Assembly: GCA_035578155.1 (NCBI GenBank)
Contig: JAPWDM010000011.1
Span: forward strand, 21,428,375-21,492,374
DNA: 64,000 nucleotides
Reading direction: 5' to 3'
DNA from: Brachynemurus nebulosus
Lineage: Eukaryota; Arthropoda; Insecta; Neuroptera; Myrmeleontidae
Both the position numbers and the translations under genes were made by a program. The notes below the pieces were generated by a model, which was not told where the DNA came from, did not search any database, and worked only from the letters and a program-made list of their open reading frames with translations. How positions within the stretch are numbered: the stretch's first letter is position 1; each line of letters begins with the position of its first letter. Positions 43,790 through 55,177 of the stretch are shown here, one piece after another.

Positions 43790-45543
43790 GCTGTATCTTC
43801 GTAAAAAATGGTCGTATCGGAGTCGTAGGCAAAGCAATTTAAAGCTGGAAGTTTCTAGTTTCGAAATCTTGCGAAAAAAAAATTTTCAAAACAACGTGTA
43901 TCGCTCAGCCCTAATAAATACACTGAAAAAAAAATTTCGAAATTTTTCAGCTTTTTTTTTGGTCCACTGACTTGGAAAAAAATTTTCCGATTTAACCACC
44001 ATATGGACCCGATAACTTGTTCATTCAGCTTTAATTTTCTTTTTTTAGACCTTTATACGACCACTTCTCGCTGAGCTATCGGACCTGAAAGAAAAATTTT
44101 CGAAAATTTTTCTGTTTTTTTTTTTTTTTGGTCCACGGACTTGGAAAAAAACTTCCGTTTTAACCACCATATGGATCTGATAACTTGTTCATTAAGCTTT
44201 ATTTGCTTTTTTTAGACAATTATACGACCACTTCTCGCTGAGATATCGGACTTTGATTGGAAAAGGATCATTTCGTCTTTGACCATCGATATCTCAACAA
44301 CCGGTGATCACACAGAATATTGAAGGTGTGTTTTAAAAACTCGAATAAATCCTCTACAAGGAATAGCTATAGTTTTTTCAGAAAAAATTTTTTTGCATAC
44401 TCTACATGAATTGAAAAATCAAGAAAAAAAGAGCTTTTGGTGGCTTTTGGGAAAATCAAGCGCTAAATTAAAAATATCGAGCAAACTATTAATGTTAAGT
44501 GTGCCATTTACAATTCAGTATACGCACAAAAACCCCGCCGAGTTTCAATTTAATCCATGGAGCCGTTTTTTTGTTTTATTCGATTGAATTTTTGAAAAAA
44601 ATTAAAGGATCATTTTTTTGATCTTAAACTTTTATAATCTTGAAATGAAAAACAAAATGAAAAAAAAAATTTTCTCAGCTTTTTTCACATTTTTATCAAT
44701 AACAGTATTTAAATTTATAAAAAAAGAAAATTCCTTAGAAATTTTTCAAAAAATTTTTTTTCTAAAATTTTTCAAGAAAATTTTCTTATTTTATTAATTT
44801 AAATAGGTACTATTATTAATAAAAATGTGAAAAAAGCTGAGAAATTTTTTTTTATTTTGTTCGAGATTATGAAAGTTTAAGACCAAAAAAATGATCCTTT
44901 AAGTTTTTCAAAAATTCAATCAAATGAAACAAAAAAACGGCTCGATGGATTAAATTGAAACTCGGTGGGGTTTTTGTGGATATACTGAACTATAAAAGAC
45001 ACAGTTAACATTAATGGTTTTCTCGAAATTTTTAATTCAGTGCTTGATTTTCCCAAAAGCCACCAAAAGCTCTTTTTTTCTTGATTTTTCAATTCATGTA
45101 GAGTATGCAAAATAATTTTTTCTGAAAAAACAATGGCTAATCCTTGTAGAGAATTTATTCGAGTTTTTAAAACACACCTTCAATTTTCTGTGTGATCATT
45201 GGTTGCTGAGATATCGAAGGTCAAAAACGAAATGATCCTTTTCCATTCAAAGTCCGATATCTCAGCGAGAAGTGGTCGTATAAAGGTCTAAAAAAAGCAA
45301 ATTAAAGCTGAATGAACAAGTTATCAGATCCATATGGTGGTTAATTCGGAAAATTTTTTTCCAAGTTCGTGAACCAAAAAAAGAAACCGAAAAATTTTCG
45401 AAAATTTTTTTTCATGGTATTTATTAGAATTGAGCGATACAGGTTGCTTTGAAAATTTTTTTATTGCAAGATCTCAAAACTAGAAACTTCCAGCTTTAAA
45501 TTGCTTTGCTTATGACTCCGATACTACCATTTTTCACGAATAT
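43790..45543. mobile_element. 1.75-kb inverted repeat with internal duplication
   Basis: The left arm (about 43790-44740) and right arm (about 44755-45543) match along almost their whole length, including AAAGCAATTTAAAGCTGGAA, CCACCATATGGA, GACCACTTCTCGCTGAG, AAAAGGATCATTTCG and AACCCCG/CCGAGTTTCAATTTAA. The left arm is longer because a block of about 170 bp (GGTCCAC...TCGCTGAG) is duplicated in tandem. The two 64-codon frames at 44393-44587 (+) and 44916-45110 (-) are the same segment read from each arm. No target duplication was resolved. Confidence 0.88.
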
Positions 45544-46437
45544 ACAGTGTATTATATTATAATTATGGTTGCGGACTAAATTGTGGTATCAGACTATATT
45601 ATTTGTGTATTGCATGCCGTTTTCTTCTAAAATTTAATTTTATATCAAGTTGCTTGCTAGTCATCAGCTTGACTTAGTTTTTATTTATTTTTTTCGTTAT
45701 GTATTTCTTGCCCACCGACGCCCAAGTTTCAGAACCCCTGGTTAAAATAAGAGACTTATTTAAAACGAACACACACCTAGTCACTTTACAAGTTTTTGAT
45801 GACATTACTCTTTTATTAGATGGAAAATAGTATACCAATTTCGATAGTAGGTATATATCGTATATGTATAGCAAACTTATTTAACTGCATATTCTTTTTG
45901 GTACAGATACATACAGATTATTTATACATTTTTTTTTCGTTTGGTACTTGTTTAGTTTCAAAATCCATTTATTTGTTGATATGTTTTTACTCGTTTGGCC
46001 TTTTTTCGAAGCTTATAGCGTAAAAATTTTCGCATAACATATTTTCGAAAGCGTATTACCGTTATTTGTACTCTCGAGTTTATTTATACGCATTGTTTTT
46101 TCTTTTTTAATCAATTTTAAAATTCTTCTTGTATTTTTGTTTTTTTGTTTATTTATTTGTTGGTGTATATTTATTTGTATTTTCAAATTGATTTTTTGGA
46201 GTGATAAAAATGAATTAATAAATATAATAAAATGAAAAAAAGTATTTTGAGTAAAATTTAAATTTGGAAGTACAATTTATTTTTATTTATTTATTTATTT
46301 GTTTTTTTAAAAGAAAAACGTGTCTTTTTCGATGGTGAATAATATCTTTTTAATCAAATTATTGATTTTATAATTTTGGTATACCTGTTTAAAAAAAAAA
46401 AAATACACAAAAAAATAAAATGTTTATCCTGCGACAA
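45544..46437. other. AT-rich spacer, no gene
   Basis: T-rich with TTTATTTATTT runs near 46150 and 46285. Frames at 45674-46023 show no family features. Confidence 0.45.
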
Positions 46438-46530
46438 AGGTAGGAGCACCAGTAGCCGTCATGTTAAGACATGAGCAGGATTTTAGATTAATTTTTTTGG
46501 TTCATAAATTATACGAAATAACCAACAGTA

Positions 46531-46766
46531 GAGTAAAAGCCCCCTTTGTGGAACGGTATCTAATTATGAATATTTACATATTAATGAAGTTATTTCTGAA
46601 AGAAACGTCTGATAACAAAAATTATTATTAATAGAATGATCGTTTTTCAATTTAAATTCACCTCGCATTTAAAGTTTCCTTACTTACAATTAGTTAAAGA
46701 AATAAATATGTAAATGACAAAACTGTTCCAATATTAGATACTGTTCCACAAAGGGGGCTTTTACCC
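46531..46766. mobile_element. GGTAAAA-type MITE, copy 2 (236 bp)
   Basis: TA lies at 46529-46530 and 46767-46768. The ends are GAGTAAAAGCCCCCTTTGTG and, from the right, GGGTAAAAGCCCCCTTTGTG. The body is the reverse complement of 4182-4411, including GAAACGTCTGA and CACCTCGCATTTAAAGTTTC. Nested in the Tigger-type element. Confidence 0.92.
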
Positions 46767-47284
46767 TAAAGCTAAATTTTTTAATTTATTTGAATATTTT
46801 TATAATAAATATATTAATAAAAATAAAATATAGGAAAAAGTGTGGTGTAACAGTACCCGTCAATAAAAAATTAGCGATGTTCCAGTATCCGTCAGAGGAG
46901 ACACCCAATATCCGTCATTCTTTAGAAGATGATTAGTCTACAACTGAGCTATATAATTAAAATACTTAAGGATAAAGCTTTATTAAAAAACATTATTTGA
47001 ATCTGTTATTTCCTTTCTACAATTCCTGCAGATATATTGCTTAGATTGACACTGAACTTATTCTTTTAGAATTCTCTTTAACTTTAACACAACCATCCGT
47101 GATGCTAATTCTTCTGAAGCATTATCCATAATATCCATAAATGCTGTTTTTGTACATTGGAATTAATAACATTATGTACCTATTGATTTTTATCCTTTCT
47201 ACATACACAATTACTTGGTTATTAGTCGGCCTCAAAAAGATACTGATCCATTAGAATTCCATCAGATGCTCTGCATCTTTCAAA

Positions 47285-47804
47285 ATTTCTTTAAATCCTT
47301 CTTTCTTAAATATTCTTCAATTTCCTGAAGCCAGTTTTTGATATTTTTCTCGGCTACCGAAGCACCTAATTTTGTTAAATTTTGAGATAATCGCTTAAAT
47401 AACTCTGGATATCTATTGCGAAAATAGAAGGATCATTTTCCTCCAGGTCGACCATGAGTAAATGGATTTTCTCATGTTTTAGTTTAGTAGTTGTCTACTG
47501 ACTAGCTGTTAAGGATCACAGTTTTATTCAAACGTATCATCCACTTTACTATGTTCTCATACAGTGGCGTAGTGAACATAACTGGCGCCCAGGGCACGAC
47601 ACTTTATTGGCGCCCCCCATTCCTACCAAAAACACGTATAGTTAATATTTGGCACCTCTTTGGTACACATTTGGCGCCCTTCTGCAAGTCGCGTCCGGTG
47701 CATGATAGACCCCCTTGCACCCCCGCCGCTACGCCTCTGTTCTCATATTCTTTTTGGTTAAAATAATTGTGGAGGCATTTTTGCATCATATGGGCTATTT
47801 TCAT
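47285..47804 (-). pseudogene. Tigger/pogo-type (DDE_1) transposase relic
   Basis: The minus strand opens with MMQKCLHNYFNQKEYEN, is broken by the hAT MITE (47562-47739), and resumes in frame as IVKWMIRLNKTV once the MITE and one 8-bp duplication are removed. Further on, 47285-47419 reads RYPELFKRLSQNLTKLGASV then AEKNIKNWLQEIEEYLRKKD. This matches the CENP-B-type HTH-to-catalytic linker of insect Tigger-like transposases, where R-H-P-E-L-S-x-R-x-x-x-N-L is followed by a WFxE block and then an FNxDET motif. After a frameshift WNSNGSVSF stands where that motif should be. The catalytic domain is too decayed to read. Confidence 0.65.
47562..47739. mobile_element. hAT-type MITE, GGCGTAG family copy 2 (178 bp)
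   Basis: Ends are CAGTGGCGTAGTGAACATAA and, from the right, CAGAGGCGTAGCGGCGGGGG. A perfect 8-bp duplication TTCTCATA lies at 47554-47561 and 47740-47747. It splits the Tigger-type transposase relic. The 66-71-codon frames over it are not genes. Confidence 0.93.
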
Positions 47805-48637
47805 TTTAATTTATCTGACAATGTGGTCTGACAATTATCTGTGATATATGAAATTGTTTGACTAGGATAGAAACCGGCACTTTTTTTAACGAATAGCATA
47901 TCAAAAGCATTTATTTAAACTTCATTACTGTATTTTATATTGAAATTTACCTGCAAAAAATACGTTATTACCTATAACCTAAATATATTTACCTATAAAA
48001 ATACCAAAAACCGTTACCATAGGATACCAGTATCTGACGTTAATTTACAAGGACTACTAAAATTTAATTGTTACAGAAAATAATGACGGGTACTAGTCAG
48101 TAGCTTTATCGTATTGTTGTGAATGTAATCCAGTTTTTAAAATTTTAGTGTTAAAAACATAGGAGAATATGTACCTTTTTTAAAATACAGTTTCTTACCC
48201 CAGTAACCGTCACTATGACGATTACTGGAAAATGCCTATATTTTATGTACCAGTAGCCCCCATCAAAAATAATAAATTTCTGTTTGGTTATATTGTTTAA
48301 AAACTTTTTTTAACAAAGTTTAATTCATCGTAACCTCAAAAAACAAAAAAATATAACTAATTATTCGTTAAACCAAAGTTACAGTAAAATGAAATTAGTG
48401 CTTACGTTATTAGCTAAAATTTAAGAGTTTAGTGAATATTTGCAAATTTTACAAACATTAACTTTCAGATGAGCCGTTATTATATCTAATGCTAACTGAA
48501 TGCTATCGTAAATGGAATAACGGTTGGGCATACTTTCAGGAATGTGTAGCAAGAAACACAAAAAAATATATGCTTGAATAATACCTTACTATTTATCATT
48601 TTACTGAAACTTGACGGCTACTGATGCTCTTACCTTA

Positions 48638-49738
48638 TATGTCATGATAGCATTAATTCCTTTGATGTAAAATACCTTATACAACTCATACAAGTACGCA
48701 AACATTCACTATGGATTCAAAACCGACTAATCAGTGGTTTCTATAATTTCGCCAAAGTCATTACATATAAATAGCATATACTTGGTTTTAAAATAATAGT
48801 ATCACAGACACGAAATGAACTTGAAATATGATTCATAAGAATGACATCAAATTTAAAAAAAAAGGAATTGTTGCATTTGCACATTTATTTTAAATAATAT
48901 CTATATCAGCATACAATTTGCCGCTCATATGCAGTTATTATATGCATTTGATTTAATAATTGCAAGTATGTAATTCATTATTCAGAGAATTTTTTTGTGG
49001 TTTTGTTTAAATATAAGTTGTACGTCTGTGTTTCGCTTCTAAATATGTATATGAGAACATAACCATCTGTGTTTGAATTTGCTTGCACTTGGCATAAATA
49101 AGTTTGTTTAGAAAGGAAATTATATATAAATAATTACTCATTTCAATTTTTTTTTCATGTTTGACATCATCCTTACTAATTAATTTTATTTAATCAGCAA
49201 AAAATAATCAGTTTCTAGAATTTACATTGCTTTTGTTGTGCGAATAAATTGAAAAAATCATTTTTTTTAACTTAATTAGCTGACAAGTTAATTTGTCATT
49301 TATTGATACCCAAAATTGACTTTAAAATTGAATGCTGTCAAATATATTTTTGATTTGCTTTCACTTTAACGCTTCAGTACTTCAACAATTCAAATATGGT
49401 AAGTTATTGATCAATTAAGTAGATATAATATAGGTATGCGCTTCTATTGGATCCTTTTCAATTGTAATCACTAAGTTTTACCGTATGCTTGCATAATAAA
49501 CAAGTAAATAGATATAAAATCGATTTTAAAGCAGTTGGAGCGGTAGAGAATTGGAAAAATAAAATAATGATCTTAGGATATGTTATGTTTCAATACCTAA
49601 TACACAAAATACTAAAACTTAAACCAATTTCTGACGTCCAGTTTGTGAGATAAAAACTTTTAAAAATTACTTTTCTAACACGCAGGTAATAGGGCTATCC
49701 TTCAAAATGTACCGGAAACAGTCACTTACTCAAATGAA
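48638..49738. other. AT-rich spacer, no gene
   Basis: Nothing recognised. Confidence 0.45.
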
Positions 49739-49742
49739 TTAA

Positions 49743-50125
49743 CCTGTTAACCGGGGAATTAGCTATTGCTCAACTCGTTTCAGAATGGGGACTTTTTGTT
49801 CGCAGCGATAAGTAATATCACACCTCAAATAATAAAAGAATATCGTTTTTAACTTATGGTTTTTATTTATTTTGATAAAATATTTTATATTTAAAATATA
49901 ATTCAAATGTATTCAATGTACAAGGAATTAATTGAACAAATTATAATAATTATTTCGCAGTATGATATTGCTTGAAACAGTGTGGCATACACAAGGCAAC
50001 ACAGCAGTCAGGACACCAGAATCCATGGGACTGAAAGTGTTAATTTCCATGACGAAAAATGTCGTCATGCCCATTGCAGTAGACTTATGTATGACGAAAT
50101 ATTTCGTCATACCCAAGTTAACAGG
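49743..50125 (-). mobile_element. piggyBac-type remnant with both ends
   Basis: TTAA lies at 49739-49742 and 50126-50129. The ends are CCTGTTAACCGGGG and, from the right, CCTGTTAACTTGGG. Two dyads near the right end, ATGACGAAATATTTCGTCAT and CATGACGAAAAATGTCGTCA, look like subterminal binding sites. The interior is an internal-deletion product that keeps only the transposase C-terminus. Confidence 0.88.
49950..50036 (-). pseudogene. piggyBac transposase cysteine-rich C-terminus
   Basis: The frame reads FQSHGFWCPDCCVALCMPHC then FKQYHTAK and a stop. PiggyBac transposases end in a cysteine-rich zinc-binding domain that binds the end repeats, with a C-x2-C ... LC-x3-CF-x2-YHT pattern; FWCPDC, ALCMPHCF and QYHT all fit. 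An in-frame stop lies four codons before the first listed residue, so nothing upstream remains open. The larger overlapping frame at 49928-50116 is out of phase. Confidence 0.8.
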
Positions 50126-50129
50126 TTAA

Positions 50130-50480
50130 TTCTTCTGCTAATGAAAAAATTATAAAAAAAATTATTTGTAAAAAATTTAACCCTTTACGAACATTCGAAA
50201 AATACAATTAACAAATTCTGGCGTCCAGTATTTTAGTAATTTAATTTTAAAAACCGAGAAATGTATAAACATTTATATTAGTCACATTGAAAATTCACCA
50301 GTCAAATAATCGACAATCTTGCAGGTAAAATGCATACCATACATGCATAAATAACCATACATACTTATAATCAGTCATTATACTATTGATAAAACAGATT
50401 TCTATCTACTGTTGACATAAATATGTTGCTGTTGGTGTCACATGCCATAGATGGCGTAGGTTAATACAATTTCGTAGTAA
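50130..50480. other. AT-rich spacer
   Basis: Nothing recognised. Confidence 0.4.
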
Positions 50481-50649
50481 TACAAACTGACCAATGACGT
50501 ATATGGACTAGTCATTTTGTTAGGTGATCTGAAGCCAATCGCTGGTGTTCCTTCTGTCATTGTTTAATTGTGTGTGTGCGTCACGTGGGATGTTTGAAAA
50601 GTTGTCGTGAAATTAAAACTGACTACAACGTTTTCCATCGGAAACCAAA
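50480..50649 (+). promoter_or_regulatory. possible promoter/5' leader of THAP-like frame
   Basis: Less AT-rich than its surroundings. It contains GACCAATGACGTA and AGCCAATCGC (CCAAT-type boxes, the first overlapping a TGACGTA word) and TCACGTGG (E-box) about 65 bp before the methionine. These are only short matches; no TATA box and no mapped start. Confidence 0.3.
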
Positions 50650-50733
50650 ATGGTTAATTGTTGTGTTTTATTGTGCAAAAGCGACAATAGAGTAAAAACA
50701 GAAGGAAAAAACCCAATTACGTTTCATAAATAA
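50650..50733 (+). pseudogene. THAP-domain first-exon-like frame
   Basis: The 27-codon frame is MVNCCVLLCKSDNRVKTEGK then NPITFHK. It fits the start of a THAP zinc finger: a C-x3-C pair, a short basic segment, then ITFH, the usual end of a THAP first exon. The frame then meets TAA in TAAGTAG. If the normal donor were AA/GTAAGT, the present AAATAAGTAG would be a G-to-A loss of the donor. No downstream exon with the remaining WxxN, Cys and His was found. It could be a live or dead first exon of a THAP gene or a P-like transposon; it is independent of the frame at 20427. Confidence 0.5.
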
Positions 50734-51349
50734 GTAGAAATCATGTTTTAACAATTAAATATGGGTATCCGCCATATTATAATGTTATACACATGGGTGT
50801 CTAAACAAAATTTTTTTATGCATATATTTCTTATGTATTATAATTTTTTTATACATATAACTCTTGTTTCCATTAAAAAACATCAAAACACCAAAAAAAG
50901 TTTTGTTATTGGTAAATACTTTGCTAAATATTCCCTTGTTCCCTATATTATTTTTATAAAAATATCCCCCATTTAAAATTATTAAGAGATCACAATGATT
51001 TTTTTAGGTACGTATGCGATTGTAAATGTGTGTGTAATGCTTCATTTCTGTAATATTCACACATACAAGATGTCATCTTCCACATACCTCCGTGAAACTG
51101 ACCTTAATGTTTTGCCAAATGATTTTCACATTGTAATCTATTTTGTTATTTTATAATCGAAGTGATTAAAATATTAATATTCACGAAACTGTAGCTTGCA
51201 AATATTGTAACATTTTTATCGACTGTGTACCTAGGAGAGGTAGCAATTTATATTATCAACATTGAACGGCAACTTTTGTAACTATATTTATTTACCTACG
51301 CAATGTTGGCAGATTTTATTCCTCTCAAAAATCCACTAATCAAATTTAT
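50734..51349. other. AT-rich spacer
   Basis: A 71-codon frame at 50761-50976 is hydrophobic and not recognised. No second THAP exon seen. Confidence 0.4.
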
Positions 51350-51690
51350 ATTATACTAGCCATATATCCACCCGATAGAATTTACCACCGGCAACATCTC
51401 AGGATGTCAGTCAGTGTTAAAGATTTATTACAATAAAATATTATTTATTTTAATAGCCATAGTAACATATTTTTATACAATATATCTCTAACTTCAAAAA
51501 TGACAAGTTTCCATACAAATTTTCATTCCGTATTTAACCCACTTAGGGTACGAATTTTCAAAAATCCTTTCTTAGTGCTCACCTACATTACATAGGGAAC
51601 TTTTGCGCAAAATTTCGTCCCTCCAAACCCAACTGTTTAGGCTGTGCATTGTCTGTCAGTCAGTCAGTCAGTCAGTGTTAGAGATTAAGT
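51350..51690 (+). mobile_element. non-LTR/SINE-like tail with (CAGT)n
   Basis: ATACTAGCCATATATCCACC begins a stretch that includes ACATAGGGAACTTTTGCGCA and AAATTTCGTCCCTCC and ends in a TGTCAGTCAGTCAGTCAGTC run. This order, a CTAGC start and a read-through to a CAGT/CAGA-type microsatellite tail, is common for RTE-type or SINE 3' ends in insects. A shorter TCAGTCAGTGTTAAAGAT block also lies at 51407. No reverse transcriptase is present. Confidence 0.45.
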
Positions 51691-51764
51691 ATAGATTATG
51701 ATTTTTTATGATAAAATTGTTTTTTTATTACAAAATGAGCTTTCCCAATGCAATTCTAAATTAA

Positions 51765-52472
51765 GGGGTTAGGTGAGTTTCAGAGGTTTAAAAAAAACGG
51801 TATTTTTACAATTTTTTTTTTTAATATATATACAATCATATATTTTATTTAAACAATTCAGTATATCAAAGATACATATTTAAACAGTATTTTGTGAAAT
51901 TATTATTTAAAAATTCCGTAAACTCAGCCGTTGGTAACTCATCTCCCTTGACGTCTTCAAAAAAAAATGCTCTTGCCGTGGACAGCATAACTTATTATTG
52001 ATTCATTTAAAATCAAAAAACTAAAAATATTTCGTTACTACATAGATAAATCTCGTTATTGGACGAAGGAAAAAAATTAAAATTCGAATTTTTGACAGAC
52101 TTTGGACAAAAAAAAACACATTTTTTGGTCAAATTTTCGCCATGTATTGGCTCGAAAAAATTAGTTATAATAAAAAAAATCCTTCCTTCGATGACTAGAT
52201 AATGTTATTTCAAAGATGTGTGCAAAATTTGAACAAAATCGCTTCATAACTTTTATGTCCACCGACTTAAAAAATTGGATTTTGAGATAAACGCGTTTAA
52301 AGTTTATTGCGCTGCACTGACGTGGCCTGATGGGCGGAACTTCCGAAGGGTCTATCTCTTAGAATCTTATTCGGATCGATTTGAAATTTTAGGAGAATAT
52401 TTTAAACATATTGTACTATTTAATAAGACAAAAAAAATCGATTTTTTTAAATTTTCAAACCCACCTAACCCC
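51765..52472. mobile_element. TTAA-flanked element, copy 2 (708 bp)
   Basis: TTAA lies at 51761-51764 and 52473-52476. The ends are GGGGTTAGGTGAGTTTCAGA and, from the right, GGGGTTAGGTGGGTTTGAAA. It shares the GGGG(G)TTA...GGGTTT terminal pattern with 1221-2069 but not its long arms. The 75-codon frame at 52275-52502 crosses the right end. No transposase. Confidence 0.82.
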
Positions 52473-52476
52473 TTAA

Positions 52477-54084
52477 GGAAAATAAATTTAATAATTAAAT
52501 AATAATAATAATTTTCGACAATAAATGACAGAAATTAGTAGTACTTACTCTCTAGCGCTCCATTCACCTTAGAAAAGAATGATGCTCCCTGGACCCTCAG
52601 TGTTGATGTGAATGTTGATAATTAGTGTTGAGAATATTTTGACTTCCGCTAATAGATTTTCAATTTGGTTTTGCATATGGATTAATTATAATTCACAAAC
52701 AAAACAAGGAAACACAAATTCAAAAACACTAAAAAAGATTTTCTAAGAAAAACCTAATTTCTGTAGATATAACTAGCAGTTACGTTACAAAGTTCCGGAC
52801 CATTCTGCAAATATATGTAACAGTTATAGGCGAATTAAACTGAGACTCTTGTCGAATATATTTATCTAGCAAGCTTCGCGAATTTTTTAAAAGTAATTTT
52901 ATTTGAATCATTAAATTCATTTGGTGTAGATAATAATCGACAATTAGGATATTCAAATCATTCAATTAAACCAAATGGTTATATTCTGAATTTCATAAAT
53001 ATTAAATAAATCTTATTCTCGTAGAATGTCTTTTAAAATTCATATTGTGCACAGCGTGTTATTGTTAAATTTTCTCGAAACTTTTTAATAATCCACCATC
53101 TAGCTAGATATTTTTCGTCGTATACACCTACACGGTTACTATGATATCAACCGGTATTTTGTCTATGTATATTTAAACCGGCTTGTACCATTACCAAACC
53201 GGTACACTTATACTAACAATATGGTTCTTGAAGCTCGTGTATCATATAACTGTCCCACTTATATATTTCCACAGGTTTACGAAAACTTTTAATTAATAAT
53301 TGAATAGGTGTTATTTCGTATCAAATTACATTATATAAAACTTCTAAAGTTGTTACTTTTGTTTAAACAAAGTTAAATTTGAATTTAACGTAGATATGCT
53401 GGTACAAAAAGGAAAAAATTACAATAATTTGTTAAAAATCTTCTAGAATAATTACCTACATAATATAAAAGAAATATGTTACAAAATATCTACAACTTTA
53501 TACATTTCTTGCGTCTGGCTTGTGAAATGAAGAAAATAATTTATCAGTGACAGAAGTTATTTAAGAATTTTTACTAAAATTCTGTCTGCCTGTCATTAAA
53601 TTTTCATATTTATTACTTTTTCTTTAATTATTTTTGTCTGTTATGTTATAAATGGAATATTTCTTACTGTACCTACGTTAGTTTTATTCACTTGGGCCCT
53701 ATCTGGAGATCTTAAGGTAAAATAATAATATGGATATATTTGATATCATTTTTGTATGTAGTTATTAATTTAAAAAAAAAATGAACTTAATGACGTCATC
53801 ACAACTACAAAATTTCGTAAAAGTTCTAAAACTCGTAACTTTGATATAAAAACATGAAATTCGAAGCTAATCATAGGTTTTTGATAATACTTTTTAGCTT
53901 AAACTATAGATATACTTTTTTGATAAAATAAAAATTGTAAAAACATCGAAATTAAATCATTTTCCTAAACAAATTTGGTTTTTTTAACCTATAAGAATCT
54001 GATTTATGTAAAAGTAGACCACCGAATAAATTATAACAGAGAGAAGGATCTAACAGTATAGAACTACCTCGTTGCCTGAAATAC
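52477..54084. other. AT-rich spacer, no gene
   Basis: Nothing recognised. Confidence 0.45.
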
Positions 54085-54092
54085 CCTGAATG

Positions 54093-54410
54093 CAGGGCCG
54101 TATTTACCATAGGTGCCGCCCGGGGTATTGTGAAAAATGCCGCCCCAGACAAAAATTTCTTATTAATTTTCCCACTTTTTTACTTTTTCCTATCAAAAAT
54201 AAGTGGCGAGCAAAAAAGAAAAAAAAAACAGCTCACATTTCTTATTTTCCTATCAAAAAATAAAAAAAATACGTTTCCCATTTCTTTTTTTCTCATTAGA
54301 AAATAAGTGATGACAAAAATAAATATCACGTGTGTTCCAAATTTTTCCGTCCTAAAAATTTGCCGCACGGGGCCAGTGTCCCGCGTGCCTCTATTGTAAA
54401 TCCGGTACTG
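54093..54410. mobile_element. hAT-type MITE (ATTTACC ends, 318 bp)
   Basis: Ends are CAGGGCCGTATTTACCATAG and, from the right, CAGTACCGGATTTACAATAG. The 8-bp flanks CCTGAATG (54085-54092) and CCTGTATG (54411-54418) differ at one base. GTGCCGCCC / TGCCGCC words are internal. The minus frame 54180-54368 is low-complexity Phe-rich and not a gene. Confidence 0.88.
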
Positions 54411-55143
54411 CCTGTATGTATTTGTAGATATGCTGAATATTTAACTGAATTTACTAAGAAGTACAGAATATGTGTATAGCCTTGATACCATAGATACTAT
54501 TTATTTTGTATGTTCTATGCAATTAGAAATCTGCATAATAATTTCTATGAAAATAGACAACATAATATTCTATTTAAAGATGAACTTGAATATGTGGGAT
54601 ATTTACATACAGCGTGATCGAATCCAAGTGCATAGCAAAATGCATGCAAAATACGTAGTATTTGGTATGGAAGTCAGTTTTTTGCTCACACAATTTCTCT
54701 CTAGGTCTATAAAAATAATGGAAATCTAATTTTTAAAATTAATATTAATATCTGATTATTTTGGTACATTCATTCAAAGTGGCAGTTCCTCAAGGATTTT
54801 TTTTGTTCATTTGTATAATAATAAGTAATAGTAAATCTGGAAAGCAGCTATGTATGTGACCGGTTGTTGGTCACATTCGAGGAATCCGATGACTACATGG
54901 AACCTCTAATTTTTGTAAGCCATAAGGGAAATATGTTAAAGGTCAAAGTGTTAAAGATAGAAAGACTTTCGGATACACCTGCTTAGTAGTTTATTTTAAA
55001 AATACAATGGAAAACATTCAACATCTGTAAATTATTAAATAGACTTAAATTTTTTCAAACATGACTTAGACAATAAAAATTAAATTCATATTCCTTTGTT
55101 ATCGCAGTTAACATTTCCCTAAGGGTTGCTGTACATAGGAGAT
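54411..55143. other. AT-rich spacer
   Basis: An 85-codon frame at 54472-54729 is not recognised. Confidence 0.4.
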
Positions 55144-55177
55144 AACACTGGTAATAGCACGTGCTATTAGCAGTGTT
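55144..55177. repeat. 34-bp palindrome centred on CACGTG
   Basis: The two 17-bp halves, AACACTGGTAATAGCAC and GTGCTATTAGCAGTGTT, pair at 16 of 17 positions with no loop. Confidence 0.85.

Larger units (their letters stand above)
46438..48635 (-). mobile_element. Tigger/pogo-type element with degenerate transposase
   Basis: The ends are AGGTAGGAGCACCAGTAGCC then GTCA and, from the right, AGGTAAGAGCATCAGTAGCC then GTCA. TA follows the right end (48636-48637); the left site is decayed. The motif CAGTANCCGTCA or close variants recurs inside both flanks (about 46852, 46884, 46907, 48086, 48200, 48253), like subterminal transposase-binding sites. A transposase relic lies on the minus strand. Two later MITEs are nested: 46531-46766 and 47562-47739. 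Confidence 0.75.
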
